A stretch of 64,000 nt of DNA from Klebsiella pneumoniae. Lineage in GTDB: Bacteria > Verrucomicrobiota > Verrucomicrobiia > Limisphaerales > SXTU01. Location of the stretch: the NCBI GenBank assembly GCA_943330855.2, contig CALQJI020000010.1:1-64000 (forward strand), given 5' to 3'. Positions 34,022-44,910 of this stretch are shown piece by piece (positions within the stretch are counted from its first letter, which is position 1; the number at the start of each line of letters is the position of its first letter). Below the pieces are notes generated by a model. That model did no database searches, was not told the origin of the DNA, and worked only from the letters and a program-made list of their open reading frames with translations. Made by a program: the position numbers and the translations under genes.

Positions 34022-34951
34022 TCAGGCGGCGAAGAGTTCCTTCAGGTGCTTGAGCACCGGCGGCACGGACTTGAATGGGTCTTCCTTGCCCTCGAATTCC
34101 AGCGCGACGAAGCCCTGATAGTGGGCCTCGCGCAGCAGCTTCACGAACTTGCCGAGGTCCGCCGGTTGCGGGCCTTTGGTCGCCGCGCCCACCGGATTGA
34201 TCTCGGTCTTGAGCTGCACGTTCACCGCGTAGGGCGCGCACTCGGCGAAGTCCGCATATGGATCGGCGGTGCGGAAGTTGCCGGAGTCCAGGTTCACGCC
34301 GAGCCAGCGGCTGTTGACCTGCTTGATGAGTTTGAGCAAGTGCTCCGCGCTGCCGATGGCGTCGTGGTTCTCGATGCCGAGGAAGATGCCCTTCTGCCCA
34401 GCGTAGTCGCTGCACTCCTCCAACGCGGCGACGACGAGCTTGTCCGCTTCTTCGCGCGAGATCTCCTTCGTCTGCCCAGCGAAGACGCGGATGTGCGAGG
34501 TGCCCAGCACGGCAGCGCGGTCCACCCACTGCTTCGTCAGAGCGATCTCCGCGTCACGCTTCTCGCCCTTCGGATGCGAGAAGTTGTTGCCAATCGCCGT
34601 GCCGCTGATGGCCACGCCCTTGATGAAGGCGTGCCGCCGCACCTGCACGAGGTAGTCGGCGGGGAGTTCCTTGGGGAAGAAGTAGCTGGTCAGCTCCGCG
34701 CCGTCGCAGCCGTGCTCCGCGCAGTAGTCGAGGAACTTGAACATATCCATCGCTTGTCCGGCGGGCGCGGCCTTCCCGGCTCCGCGCTGCAGAGCGCCGC
34801 CGAAGAACTCGCGGAAGGAGTAGGCGGCGAGGGCGAGTTGGAGCCGCGCCTTGCCCGTGCGGCCCAGCGGCGCGATGGCTTGAGCGACGGGTGCGGCAAG
34901 CAATGTGGCGGCGGTGGTTTGGAGGAATTGTCGGCGGGAGGTGGTGTGCAT
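34022..34951 (-). CDS. Exported sugar phosphate isomerase/epimerase (xylose-isomerase-like TIM barrel)
   Basis: 309 aa with a twin-arginine signal: SRRQFLQTTAATLLAAP, so it is probably exported folded by Tat. The mature part is a TIM barrel of the AP-endonuclease-2/xylose isomerase-like family: LALAAYSFREFFGG, the metal-binding CDGAELTSYFFP, LGIENHDAIGSAEHLLKL, GVNLDSGNFRTADPY and the C-terminal QGFVALEFEGKEDP. Acidic residues and histidine on the barrel strands are in the expected positions for a divalent metal. Secreted members are very common in Planctomycetes and Verrucomicrobia. The natural substrate is unknown. It is not part of the ebo set. Confidence 0.88.
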   Translation of the reverse strand: MHTTSRRQFLQTTAATLLAAPVAQAIAPLGRTGKARLQLALAAYSFREFFGGALQRGAGKAAPAGQAMDMFKFLDYCAEHGCDGAELTSYFFPKELPADYLVQVRRHAFIKGVAISGTAIGNNFSHPKGEKRDAEIALTKQWVDRAAVLGTSHIRVFAGQTKEISREEADKLVVAALEECSDYAGQKGIFLGIENHDAIGSAEHLLKLIKQVNSRWLGVNLDSGNFRTADPYADFAECAPYAVNVQLKTEINPVGAATKGPQPADLGKFVKLLREAHYQGFVALEFEGKEDPFKSVPPVLKHLKELFAA

Positions 34952-35249
34952 GGTCGTGGGGAAAGCGAAGCAGAAGCCGCCCGGGACGGGAATGATTTTG
35001 TGATTTCAGTTTCTGGCGGCCGTGCGGAGCCCGCGTGGGGTTCAGCAGCCCCCGTTCCGCAGCCCAGTTCCGACTTTTCGCTTTCCCGTCGAAGCTGTGC
35101 GGGCATAGTGCCCCCGCTCCACGGAGAACTCGTTTCGGTCACAGCGCCCGCAACGGAACAATCAGGGCAACCAACCGGTCCATGATGCGCAGCGAGAAAG
35201 ACGAGGCAAACCTCGCACCACCACCCCAGCAGGGGGCCGAGCTGTTGCC

Positions 35250-37592
<2,343 letters not shown>

Positions 37593-37604
37593 AACTTGCG
37601 GTTG

Positions 37605-37635
37605 TAAAAAGAAAAAGACCGCTGGTTAGCGGTCT
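37605..37635 (-). terminator. Rho-independent terminator of rpmI-rplT
   Basis: AGACCGCT (37616-37623) / AGCGGTCT (37628-37635), loop GGTT; on the minus strand the stem runs into a T-rich tract, TTTTTCTTTTTAC. It lies 120 bases after rplT and only 13 bases beyond the stop codon of the rightward kinase, to which it might also offer a weaker hairpin. Confidence 0.85.
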
Positions 37636-37754
37636 GGTGGAGGACTAATGCTTGGGGTTATAACGCCCCAACAGTGAGCAGGAGTGCAGAAGTATTTCCG
37701 AGCAACGGAGAGCTCGAACAAAGTCCGCAAACCGTGCGACTACGAATTATGCCG

Positions 37755-38138
37755 TTAGGCTTTCGCGAGCGTGGCAGCGGGCTTGGCAGCGAGTGCGGCC
37801 TGGGCAGCCTTGATCAACTCGCCAAACGCGGCGGCGTCCGTCGCTGCGAGGTCGGAGATGACTTTGCGGTCGAGACCGATCTGCGCGGCCTTAATGCCCT
37901 CCATGAAACGGCTGTAGGTGAGGCCTGCGGCGCGGGAGGCCGCGTTGATGCGGACCTGCCAGAGACGGCGGTAAAGGCGCTTCTTGGTCTTGCGATCGCG
38001 ATAGGCGTATTGCCGGGCGTGGTCCACCGCGTCGGAGGCGTAGCGGTAGAGTTTCGAGCGCCGCATGCGATACCCTTTCGCAGCGGTGATCATCTTCTTA
38101 CGGCGTTTGCGTGAGGCGGGAGCGTTAGTTACGCGCAT
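37755..38138 (-). CDS. rplT: 50S ribosomal protein L20
   Basis: 127 aa, normal length. Start MRVTNAPASRKRRKKMITAAKGY (family MxRV...A.RRRKKILK.AKGY) and the conserved body SRFMEGIKAAQIGLDRKVISDLA. It is a core structural protein of the large subunit that binds 23S rRNA early in assembly and, in E. coli and Bacillus, represses its own operon by mRNA mimicry. Here the C-terminus has a short extra A-rich tail (AAKPAATLAKA). It is the second gene after rpmI with a 37-bp gap. Confidence 0.97.
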   Translation of the reverse strand: MRVTNAPASRKRRKKMITAAKGYRMRRSKLYRYASDAVDHARQYAYRDRKTKKRLYRRLWQVRINAASRAAGLTYSRFMEGIKAAQIGLDRKVISDLAATDAAAFGELIKAAQAALAAKPAATLAKA

Positions 38139-38175
38139 GGATTAGTGGGTGTTGAAAGTGAAAGTTGAGCAATTC

Positions 38176-38385
38176 TCAGTGGCTGAAGGGCAGACACGAC
38201 TTGATGCGATACTCGTCGGTCTTATGGACGAGCGCGCGCTTGCCGAGGAAGCGACGGCGCTTGGCACCTTTGCCGGTGAGCAAATGTCGGCGCCCGGCGC
38301 GCGCGCGAAGAATTTTGCCGGTGCCGGTGACTTTGAACCGTTTCGACACGGCCTTTCTGGTTTTGATGCCTTTGGGACGACGCAT
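38176..38385 (-). CDS. rpmI: 50S ribosomal protein L35
   Basis: 69 aa from ATG at 38385: RRPKGIKTRKAVSKRFKVTG, close to the family KMKTRKAAAKRFKxTG, and the ending HKTDEYRIKSCLPF. Usually found as infC-rpmI-rplT. Here infC is not upstream; instead the gene before it on the strand is an FAD oxidoreductase ending at 38525. Between them is a 12-bp palindrome CGGTCATGACCG (38429-38440) flanked by GCA/TGC, which may act as a terminator or leader hairpin. A TTGACA box lies at 38474-38469 on the minus strand, without a good -10, so a promoter is only a possibility. Confidence 0.96.
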   Translation of the reverse strand: MRRPKGIKTRKAVSKRFKVTGTGKILRARAGRRHLLTGKGAKRRRFLGKRALVHKTDEYRIKSCLPFSH

Positions 38386-38524
38386 AATTTGAACTCGTTC
38401 TCTAAAAACGAGGGCGCACTGTAGGCAACGGTCATGACCGGTGCAAGGGGTAATTTTTTGATTTGTTATGTCAACACGACTTCTGCCCCCTCAGCGGCAT
38501 GAGTCCGCTGGCGGTTGGGCTGCC

Positions 38525-40705
38525 TCAATTCACCGGTTTGAACTGAACGCCATCCAGAATCACATGGCCGTCGGTGTCCTTGTTCGAGACCGTCACGGTG
38601 GTGGTCTTGCCGGCGGGGAGCTTGAACTTGCCGAGCGAGATTTCGCCTTTCGACTTCTGGTCCACCTTGAACGTCTTCGCCGGTTGGCCCGCGACGCTCA
38701 CGGTCACAGGGACGTTGCTGGCGCGGTTCGGGTTCGGGACGTTGAGGAGGATGATTTCGTAGTCTCCCGCGCTCGGGAGGGAGGGCGTGAAGACGGCGGC
38801 CAACTCGCCTTTCTCCGCGTTGCTGTCGTGCCGGTAGCCCTTGCCCACGCGCCAGGCGATGGTGCCGGCCTCCACCCAATGCCCCGTCATCGTCGCGTCC
38901 GCGTCGTCGAGCACGACGCCAGGCAGGGACTTCGGGTCGATGAACTTGGCAAATGGCCCAGCGGCGCGGTCGGGGCCGGTCCAATCGAGCACCTGCTTAT
39001 CCGCGAGCAAGCGGGCGCGGAGCTTCTCGTAGTTCACCTTTTGCACGGGAACCTTGTCGTCAATCGCGATGGCCGCCGCCGTGGCCGCGCTCTGCCCGAG
39101 CACCATGAACACCGGCTCCATGCGGATGCTGCCGTAAGCGATGTGCGACGAGCTGAGGCAGACGGGCACGAACAAATTGTCGCACTCGGCGGCCTTCGGG
39201 ATGATGGAACGGTAGGAGACCGGGTAGGGCTTCATCGGCGGGATTTGCACGTCGCCTTCGTTCTCCACCTTGCCGTTCTTCACGATGCGCTGGCAGTTGT
39301 GCGAGTCCATGTTGTAGGCACCGAGGCCCACGGAATCTGTGATGGTCTCCACGTAACGGCAGTTCTTCTCGCTCATCACGTATTCGCCCACGAGCCGGCG
39401 GGCTTCGCGCACATACAGCTCACGCGGCCAGCCGTCGGTGTCGCGGAACTCATCCTTCGGCGGACCCCAACTCTGCATCTCGCGCCGCATCTCCTCGGGC
39501 ACGCGCGCGTCCGTGGCGAGGAAGGTCAGGAAGCCACGGATGTAAGCCTCGTGCTCCTTGGCGATGCGCTCGCGTGTGTCGTAGTCGGCGTTCGGGTAAT
39601 CGTAGTTCCGCCCAATGAAATCCGTGCTGAACCCACCGTTGTTGTTGATGTCGGTCTTGTGGTTCGGCATCCAAATCGGGTTCCAGAACTGCGCGAGCTT
39701 CGGGTTGCGTTTCGCGACCACGAGCGCTTCGAGGTAACGGCCCAGCAGCTCGAACTCCTTCGCGTCGTAGCTCGCCGGCGGCGTGACGGGGAGGCTGTTG
39801 TTCGCGGCTTTCAGCAGCACGTCCCACTTCGCCTGCGCCATCGCGGCGGGCTTCTGCGCGGGCAGACGATTCTTCGGATCAGTGGTGAAGCAGAGGCGGT
39901 AGTTGTAAGCCTGCGCGGCTTTGTCGCCGTCGCCGGGCTTGCCGCCGTCGCCGGATTGTATGTGCGGCAGCAGACCGCTGCGCGCGTCGCCGGGCTTCAC
40001 ATACGGGTCCACCGGCACGGTGAACTGATGGTGCGGCGTGCTGGCACGGACGCCGTTGAGCGTCTCGCCGTAGGTCGCGTTCGCCTCGCGCCCGACGTGG
40101 AAGGAACAGCCGGCCTTCGCCAGCAAGTCGCCCTCGTAGGTCGCGTCCATGAACATCTTCGCGCGGAAGACGCGGCCGTTTTCCATCGTGATTTCCGTGA
40201 TGCGCGGGCCGGTCTTCGTCACGGACTTGAGGCGCTGGTTCAGATAGACCGGCGTCTTGGCCTCATCTAGCCACTGGAGGAAAACCTTCTCCGCCACGCC
40301 CGGCTCAAAGGTCCACATCGTCGCGTCCGCCCCGGTCAACGCGCTCGCGCCCGCCTGCCCGCCGCGCCGCTTGCTGAAATAATCCGGGGCCGTCTCCAGC
40401 GTCCACGAACTGTCCTTCGCGTAGTGCTGCGCGAGCCGGTGGTAGTAATCGCGCGCGAGGCCGCCGATGGCCGCCTTGTTGCCGATGTCCGTCGCGCCGA
40501 GGCCGCCGGTGGTGAGGCCGCCGAGATACTTGGTGGGGTTGACGAGCACGGCGGTCTTGCCCAGCCGCGCCGCCTGCACGGCTGCCGCGATACCGCCGGA
40601 CGTGCCGCCGAAGATGCACAGGTCCGCCTCGACGACTTGGGACTGGAGAGCGGGCGATGAAAGTGCCAGTGAGAAGACGAACGCAGCGAGCCACGAGTTT
40701 TTCAT
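38525..40705 (-). CDS. Exported FAD-dependent oxidoreductase with golvesin-like C-terminus
   Basis: 726 aa with a signal peptide (MKNSWLAAFVFSLALSSPAL). N-terminal part: Rossmann FAD motif DLCIFGGTSGGIAAAVQAA and the LGGLTTGGLGATD flavin-site segment of the FAD-dependent (GlcD-unlike, 'FAD_oxidored' Pfam) family found in Planctomycetes and Verrucomicrobia. C-terminal 130 residues: ATMTGHWVEAGTIAWRVGKG and PAGKTTTVTVSNKDTDGHV match the golvesin C-terminal-like domain, a beta-sandwich. It may oxidise a sugar or other alcohol in the periplasm; the substrate is unknown. Single leftward gene upstream of rpmI. Confidence 0.9.
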   Translation of the reverse strand: MKNSWLAAFVFSLALSSPALQSQVVEADLCIFGGTSGGIAAAVQAARLGKTAVLVNPTKYLGGLTTGGLGATDIGNKAAIGGLARDYYHRLAQHYAKDSSWTLETAPDYFSKRRGGQAGASALTGADATMWTFEPGVAEKVFLQWLDEAKTPVYLNQRLKSVTKTGPRITEITMENGRVFRAKMFMDATYEGDLLAKAGCSFHVGREANATYGETLNGVRASTPHHQFTVPVDPYVKPGDARSGLLPHIQSGDGGKPGDGDKAAQAYNYRLCFTTDPKNRLPAQKPAAMAQAKWDVLLKAANNSLPVTPPASYDAKEFELLGRYLEALVVAKRNPKLAQFWNPIWMPNHKTDINNNGGFSTDFIGRNYDYPNADYDTRERIAKEHEAYIRGFLTFLATDARVPEEMRREMQSWGPPKDEFRDTDGWPRELYVREARRLVGEYVMSEKNCRYVETITDSVGLGAYNMDSHNCQRIVKNGKVENEGDVQIPPMKPYPVSYRSIIPKAAECDNLFVPVCLSSSHIAYGSIRMEPVFMVLGQSAATAAAIAIDDKVPVQKVNYEKLRARLLADKQVLDWTGPDRAAGPFAKFIDPKSLPGVVLDDADATMTGHWVEAGTIAWRVGKGYRHDSNAEKGELAAVFTPSLPSAGDYEIILLNVPNPNRASNVPVTVSVAGQPAKTFKVDQKSKGEISLGKFKLPAGKTTTVTVSNKDTDGHVILDGVQFKPVN

Positions 40706-40777
40706 GGGCCAAGCGTGGCAGAGCAGTCGTGGATTTCAATGCTTGCGGCATGCGAGCCGACGCGAAAACAATCACTG

Positions 40778-41143
40778 ATGGAACCGCCGCCCTGCCTCGA
40801 TAAAGCTGCGCTCGCCAAGCTCCTCAAGCTTGGCGGGCCAAAATTTGCAGGCACCATGGTGGACCTATTCCTCAGCTACGGGCCTTCCAAGCTGGCGGAA
40901 GCTCTCGCGGCCGAGGCAACGGGAGATTGCTCTGGCGTCCACAACGCGATGCACCCCCTCAAGACCAGTGCCAGCCACGTCGGCGCGCTGGCCGTGCGGG
41001 TGCTCGCGGTCGAGATCGAGGGACTGGCGATGGCTGGAGAACGGGAGCGGCTGCCCGAGTTGTTGACCGCGTTGGAAGCCGCGATGAGCGAGGTCACGCC
41101 CCGACTGCGGGAGTGGGGTGAAGGGATAGTAGTTACTAGTTAG
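40778..41143 (+). CDS. Stand-alone histidine phosphotransfer (Hpt) protein
   Basis: 121 aa from ATG at 40778 (MEPPPCLDKAALAKLLKLGG); the longer frame from 40715 is not needed. One Hpt domain, a four-helix bundle: the phosphorylatable histidine is in AMHPLKTSASHVGALAV (H-P-L-K-T-S), the standard H-x-L-K-G/T-S-x-x-x-G pattern. It would carry phosphate between a hybrid kinase and a response regulator; the only kinase in the window is at 35250, 3.2 kb away. The last codons (VVTS) and stop are overlapped by a heptamer-like stretch at 41125-41145. Confidence 0.9.
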   Translation: MEPPPCLDKAALAKLLKLGGPKFAGTMVDLFLSYGPSKLAEALAAEATGDCSGVHNAMHPLKTSASHVGALAVRVLAVEIEGLAMAGERERLPELLTALEAAMSEVTPRLREWGEGIVVTS

Positions 41144-41145
41144 TG
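41125..41145. repeat. Heptamer-like repeat across the hpt stop codon
   Basis: GATAGTA-GTTACTA-GTTAGTG: three imperfect 7-bp units that contain the hpt stop TAG (41141-41143). Similar TAGTTACTAGTTAG-type heptamers recur elsewhere in the window. Confidence 0.45.
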
Positions 41146-41202
41146 TTGAGTGGTGCTGCCCGGCAGGCCCTCAGGATTTTTGCTAATCACTCATTACTTC
41201 CT

Positions 41203-41964
41203 TCATCCTTCCCAGCTCTGCCCGTCCCACTTCAACGCCCGTTCCAGCATCGCGACTGCGCCGTCAGTGAAGACTTGGAAGAGCGCCTCGCCCTTCTCGG
41301 CGGTGGCGTGCCGCGGGTCGCCAATGTGGCCGGGCACGCTGCGGTCGCCCATGATCCAGCCGCGCGCGGCCGGCTCGAAGGGGTTGCCAAACTCGACGGC
41401 CGCGACCTTGGTCAGGTCGCCCACCAGATGCGGCGCGATGCGCAGGACCATGCTGGTCTCCCATTCACAGGCGTGGCCCATGCGGCTCTGTTTGATGTCG
41501 GGGTGCGCGGTGGCGGGTGGCGTGAGTGCGAGATTCCAGTAGGTGGCGAAGAGCAGGAGGAGGTCGCGGCGGGCGCGGTATTTCTGCCGCAGCTCGAAGA
41601 CGACTTGCTTGCCGGGCACATCGTTGCCGCCGTGGCCGTTGAGCATCACGAGGCGGCGGAAGCCGTGCGCGATGAAGTTCTCGAACTGGCCGGCGAGCAA
41701 ATCCAGATACACGCGCGGCGGGGCGGACATGGTGCCCGGGAAATCCATGTGATGGTCGGAGTTGCCGAGCCATTGGAGCGGCGCGATGAGCACGCGCTCG
41801 CCGATACGGGTCTCGACGCGGCGGACGATTTCATTCGTGAGCAAGCTGTCCGTGAAGACGGGCATGTGCCGTCCGTGCTGTTCGAGCGCGGCGATGGGGA
41901 AGATGACGGGCGTGTCCTTGGAAAGGGCCTGGACTTCGGGCCACTTGAGATCGGTGAGGTTCAT
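41203..41964 (-). CDS. Creatininase-family amidohydrolase
   Basis: 253 aa from ATG at 41964 (MNLTDLKWPEVQALSKD); a start at 42057 would run into the neighbouring lipoprotein gene. Family motifs: FPIAALEQHGRHMPVFTD, with the glutamate-glutamine-histidine-glycine metal triad, NGHGGNDVPGKQ and the EWETSMVLR glutamate. These place two zinc ions for hydrolysis of a cyclic or amide bond. Members include creatinine amidohydrolase, formamidopyrimidine and mycofactocin enzymes, and the real substrate here is unknown. Last gene of a leftward operon with lipoprotein, phosphoesterase and the ebo-like pair. Confidence 0.9.
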   Translation of the reverse strand: MNLTDLKWPEVQALSKDTPVIFPIAALEQHGRHMPVFTDSLLTNEIVRRVETRIGERVLIAPLQWLGNSDHHMDFPGTMSAPPRVYLDLLAGQFENFIAHGFRRLVMLNGHGGNDVPGKQVVFELRQKYRARRDLLLLFATYWNLALTPPATAHPDIKQSRMGHACEWETSMVLRIAPHLVGDLTKVAAVEFGNPFEPAARGWIMGDRSVPGHIGDPRHATAEKGEALFQVFTDGAVAMLERALKWDGQSWEG

Positions 41965-42022
41965 GTGTGGACGAAGGCTACGGAGGCGCCGTCTCAGTGG
42001 CAAGCGGGGCCACGCTTCTGGA

Positions 42023-42499
42023 CTACCGTCCGACGAGTTGCCCCAGCTTGATGACATCTCCGGCTTGCAACGCGGGGCCGGGAGTGTTCGCCGCGAGCTT
42101 GGCGGTGTCCGTGGTGGCGATGATCCGTGAGCCGCGGAGGATTTGGACGGCCTTGAGCGCGGCGTTGGCCTCCCCGGACTTCGTGATGGCGTAGAGCTTC
42201 ATTCCCTCAGTCCACGGCACCTGTCGCGCCACACCGGCCGCGCTGTCCACGACGGTGACAAACGCCGTCTTCGCAATCGAGCTAGCCACGGAGCCAGTCG
42301 TGGTGACAACGGTCTTCGCGACGGTGGCTCCGCCGGAGACAGTCGCGCCCGCTACTTTTCCACCGGTGGTGATGGCGGTGGTCGCGGTCTTGCTGACGAG
42401 CTTGCCGGTGGTGGTGACAACTTTCGTGCCGGTGGAGCAGGCGGTTGCTACAAGGCAACAGATTAAAGGCAACCGGCAAAAGGAATGGGACAAGCGCAT
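42023..42499 (-). CDS. Small repetitive lipoprotein
   Basis: 158 aa from ATG at 42499, 2 bp after the phosphoesterase stop. Signal MRLSHSFCRLPLICCLVATAC with the lipid-acceptor cysteine. Then a low-complexity Thr/Val/Ala/Gly-rich stretch (residues 25-85; GGKVAGATVSGGATVAKTVV) that reads like a beta-helix or a flexible spacer, and a short C-terminal domain (YAITKSGEANAALKAV, ILRGSRIIATTDT, GDVIKLGQLVGR). Not recognised; a periplasmic or outer-membrane anchor is likely. It is translationally close-coupled to the upstream gene. Confidence 0.7.
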   Translation of the reverse strand: MRLSHSFCRLPLICCLVATACSTGTKVVTTTGKLVSKTATTAITTGGKVAGATVSGGATVAKTVVTTTGSVASSIAKTAFVTVVDSAAGVARQVPWTEGMKLYAITKSGEANAALKAVQILRGSRIIATTDTAKLAANTPGPALQAGDVIKLGQLVGR

Positions 42500-42501
42500 G
42501 G

Positions 42502-43392
42502 TCAAGCGAGGGTGAGGAGGCTGACCTCCGGGCGGCAGTTGAAACGGACGCCGTGGAGGTTGCCCACGCCGCGCGTGATGTGGAGCCAGCGGTCGCGCCA
42601 ACGGTGCAGGCCCTCGACGTAGCGGTGGTCGCGCACGGGGGCGAAGGGCGTGCCCAGCCACGGCAGGCGGAGTTGGCCGCCGTGCGTGTGCCCGCACAAA
42701 GCCAGATGCCAAGGAAACGCAGCGAGTTGCTCCTTGCCATCAGGGTTGTGCATGAGCGCGATGACGCCGGTCTCCGCGTCCGATGCCGCGGTGCCGAATG
42801 CTTCCACCGGGCGTTGCTCATCGGACCACAAGTCGCCCACGCCGACGATGCGGAGTTTGCGCCCGCGAAGGGTGAGTTCGTGTGATTGGTTCAGCAAGAC
42901 CTTGGCCCCGCTGGCAGTGAGGCATTTGCGGACGGCTGCGTGGTCAGGATAGCCACCGTAGATGGGGCGCGCGGCCCACTTGCCGCCATCGTGGTTGCCG
43001 AGGCAGGCGAAGGTGGGGGCGGCGGCGGCGAGCGGCTTCAACACGTCGGCGTAGTCGGCGAAGCGTGTGAAATGCTTCGTGATGAAATCGCCGGTGAGGC
43101 AAACAAGGTCGGGCTTTTCCGCGAGGCCGAGCTCGATGGCGTGCGCGATGAACTCGATCGGGACGTAGCCGGAGGCGTGGAGGTCGGACAAGTGCAGGAT
43201 TTTTACGGGGGCCGCGTTTGCCTGCCCGAGCGGTGCGGTGCGGTGGGTGACTTCGAGCCGGCCCGGCTCCAGCAACCGCGTGTAGGCCGCACCCACTGCA
43301 CCCGTCACGCCGACGAAGCCTGCGCCGGTCAGCAGCCGACGGCGCGACAGCCAAGCCCGCTTTGTCGGAGGCGTGGCGGGCGGCGGGGTCAT
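42502..43392 (-). CDS. Tat-exported metallophosphoesterase
   Basis: 296 aa. N-terminus with twin arginines RRRLLTGAGFVGVTGAVGAA. Metallophosphoesterase core: ILHLSDLHASGYVP (D-x-H), LTGDFITKHF (G-D), LGNHDGGKW (G-N-H-D), LMHNPD (histidine), and LCGHTHGGQLRLP (G-H-x-H). The YaeI-like group with the C-terminal histidine box G-H-T-H-G-G-Q includes UDP-2,3-diacylglucosamine hydrolase-related and phosphodiesterase members, but substrate cannot be inferred. It lies between the ebo-like pair and the small lipoprotein, 98 bp after the first; a hairpin repeat sits in that gap. Confidence 0.9.
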   Translation of the reverse strand: MTPPPATPPTKRAWLSRRRLLTGAGFVGVTGAVGAAYTRLLEPGRLEVTHRTAPLGQANAAPVKILHLSDLHASGYVPIEFIAHAIELGLAEKPDLVCLTGDFITKHFTRFADYADVLKPLAAAAPTFACLGNHDGGKWAARPIYGGYPDHAAVRKCLTASGAKVLLNQSHELTLRGRKLRIVGVGDLWSDEQRPVEAFGTAASDAETGVIALMHNPDGKEQLAAFPWHLALCGHTHGGQLRLPWLGTPFAPVRDHRYVEGLHRWRDRWLHITRGVGNLHGVRFNCRPEVSLLTLA

Positions 43393-43403
43393 GGAATCGG
43401 TGC

Positions 43404-43475
43404 GGAGCGCGGACGCCTACGTCCGCAATCAGCGGGCTTGGATTGGCAGGCTGCGGACGTGGGCATCCGCGCTCC
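43404..43475. repeat. Long hairpin between the phosphatase and phosphoesterase genes
   Basis: 24-bp arms, 43404-43427 (GGAGCGCGGACGCCTACGTC then CGCA) and 43452-43475 (TGCGGACGTGGGCATCCGCG then CTCC), loop 24 nt, with 2 unpaired positions. A half copy of the same arm is at 25443-25470. Confidence 0.85.
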
Positions 43476-43489
43476 ATCCAACGCGGCTT

Positions 43490-44890
43490 TTATGCGCCGA
43501 TGACATGGCGTTTCAGGATGTCGTAAACCGCAGTCGAGTCGAGCTGGTGCGCGGGCAGGAACTCGTGCCGCTCGGTGATGAGGACGGGCCAGTCGGCGGG
43601 GTTGGCCGGGCGGCACCCGTGGGAGCCTTTCACAAGCGAGGCGTCCAGCGGGACGACGTCCATCAACATGCGGAAGCCGAGCTTCTTCTTCAGCAACTTG
43701 CCGACGATCTTAAGTTTCGGAGAGCGAAGCTTCGGGTCGAGGAAGAGTTCCACGGGGTCGTAGCCGGGCTTGCGGTGGATGTCCACGCAGCGGGCGAAGT
43801 CAGGCGCGCGTTGGTCGTCGAGCCAATAGTAGTAGGTGAACCACGCGTTTTCCTTCGCCACAGCGATGAGGTCGCCCGCGCGCGGATGGTGGATGCCGGC
43901 GGCGGTTTTCTCCTTCGCGGCCAGCACTTGGGCCACGCCGGGGGTGAACTCGACGACGGAGCGCACTTGGCTGAGGAGTGAGGTGTCGTTGACGTAGATG
44001 TGCGCGACCTGATGGTCGGCGACGGCGAAGACCTTGCTCGCGCCAGCGTCGAGGAGCTCGAGTCCGAGTTCCTCTTTCACCGTGAGCCAGCCCTGCTCCC
44101 GAAAGATGCGGTTGAGGTGGATGGCCTTGTCCACGGGGCTGATGCCGTATTCGGAGAGCAGGACGACCTGCACGTTGCGTTTCTGGAAGAAGAGGATGAG
44201 CTCGCCGACGAGGTCGTCAATGAGCGCAAGGTCGCGGGCGATATCCGGGTGCTGCGGGCCGAGGCGCTGGAGGTTGTAATCGAGGTGCGGGAGGTAGACG
44301 AGGTTCAGCGTGGGCTTGAAGCGCTTCTCAATCCACTTGGCCGACTCGGCAATCCAGCGCGACGCGCAGTCAGGGCCCCCGGCGGGGGACTGCACGCCCG
44401 CGCTCGGCCCCCAAAAGCCAGGGAACGGGAACTCGCCGAGGTCGTGCTTGATGTCGTCTCGGATGGAGTAGGGCCAGGTGTAGACGTCGAAGACCTTGCG
44501 CCCGTCCGCCGGATACATGGGGCGCGGCGTGATGGACCAGTCTGCAGTGGAATACATATTATACCACCAGAAGAGCTTGGCGCAGGTGAACTTGTGGTCG
44601 CGCTCGCGCAGCTCGTCCCACAGCTTACGCCCGTGGACGAGGTGGTTGGATTGCTTCCAGAACTGCACCTCGGCCAACTCCCGGTGATACCAGCCGTTGG
44701 CGACGATGCCGTGCTGGGTGGGCTTGGTGCCGGTGAGGTAGTTAGATTGCGCGGTAGTGGTGAGGGCCGGAAAGGCGGGGTCAATATTAAGGACGGCACC
44801 GCGCTTGCGAAAGGCGGTGATGCGGGGGAGCCGCTCGCCAAGGAGGGACTCGGTGAGGCCGACAACATTGAGCACGGCGGTGCGGTTCAT
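43490..44890 (-). CDS. eboF: EboF-like alkaline phosphatase/nucleotide pyrophosphatase-family protein
   Basis: 466 aa. Belongs to the alkaline phosphatase superfamily/phosphodiesterase group: LNIDPAFPALTTTAQSNYLTG with the threonine nucleophile (T-T-A-Q), GTKPTQHGIVANGWY, VVLLSEYGISPVDKAIH (metal aspartate/histidine), and LIAVAKENAWFTYYYW. No signal peptide. Such a protein, EboF, is encoded with EboD in the conserved ebo (edb) cluster of some bacteria and algal plastids. It is 20 bp after the eboD-like gene here. The partner genes eboA-C and eboE are not in this window. The substrate is unknown; the Ebo assignment rests on domain and neighbour, not on a search. Confidence 0.82.
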   Translation of the reverse strand: MNRTAVLNVVGLTESLLGERLPRITAFRKRGAVLNIDPAFPALTTTAQSNYLTGTKPTQHGIVANGWYHRELAEVQFWKQSNHLVHGRKLWDELRERDHKFTCAKLFWWYNMYSTADWSITPRPMYPADGRKVFDVYTWPYSIRDDIKHDLGEFPFPGFWGPSAGVQSPAGGPDCASRWIAESAKWIEKRFKPTLNLVYLPHLDYNLQRLGPQHPDIARDLALIDDLVGELILFFQKRNVQVVLLSEYGISPVDKAIHLNRIFREQGWLTVKEELGLELLDAGASKVFAVADHQVAHIYVNDTSLLSQVRSVVEFTPGVAQVLAAKEKTAAGIHHPRAGDLIAVAKENAWFTYYYWLDDQRAPDFARCVDIHRKPGYDPVELFLDPKLRSPKLKIVGKLLKKKLGFRMLMDVVPLDASLVKGSHGCRPANPADWPVLITERHEFLPAHQLDSTAVYDILKRHVIGA

Positions 44891-44910
44891 CGGGCCGCAG
44901 CCTGCCAGCG

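Noticed and set aside
34022..34951. TIM-barrel isomerase as the missing EboE
   Set aside because: It is 10 kb away, carries a Tat signal and lacks any neighbour of the ebo set.
38446..38474. Promoter of rpmI from the TTGACA at 38474-38469
   Set aside because: No acceptable -10 box at 16-18 bp; left as a mere possibility.
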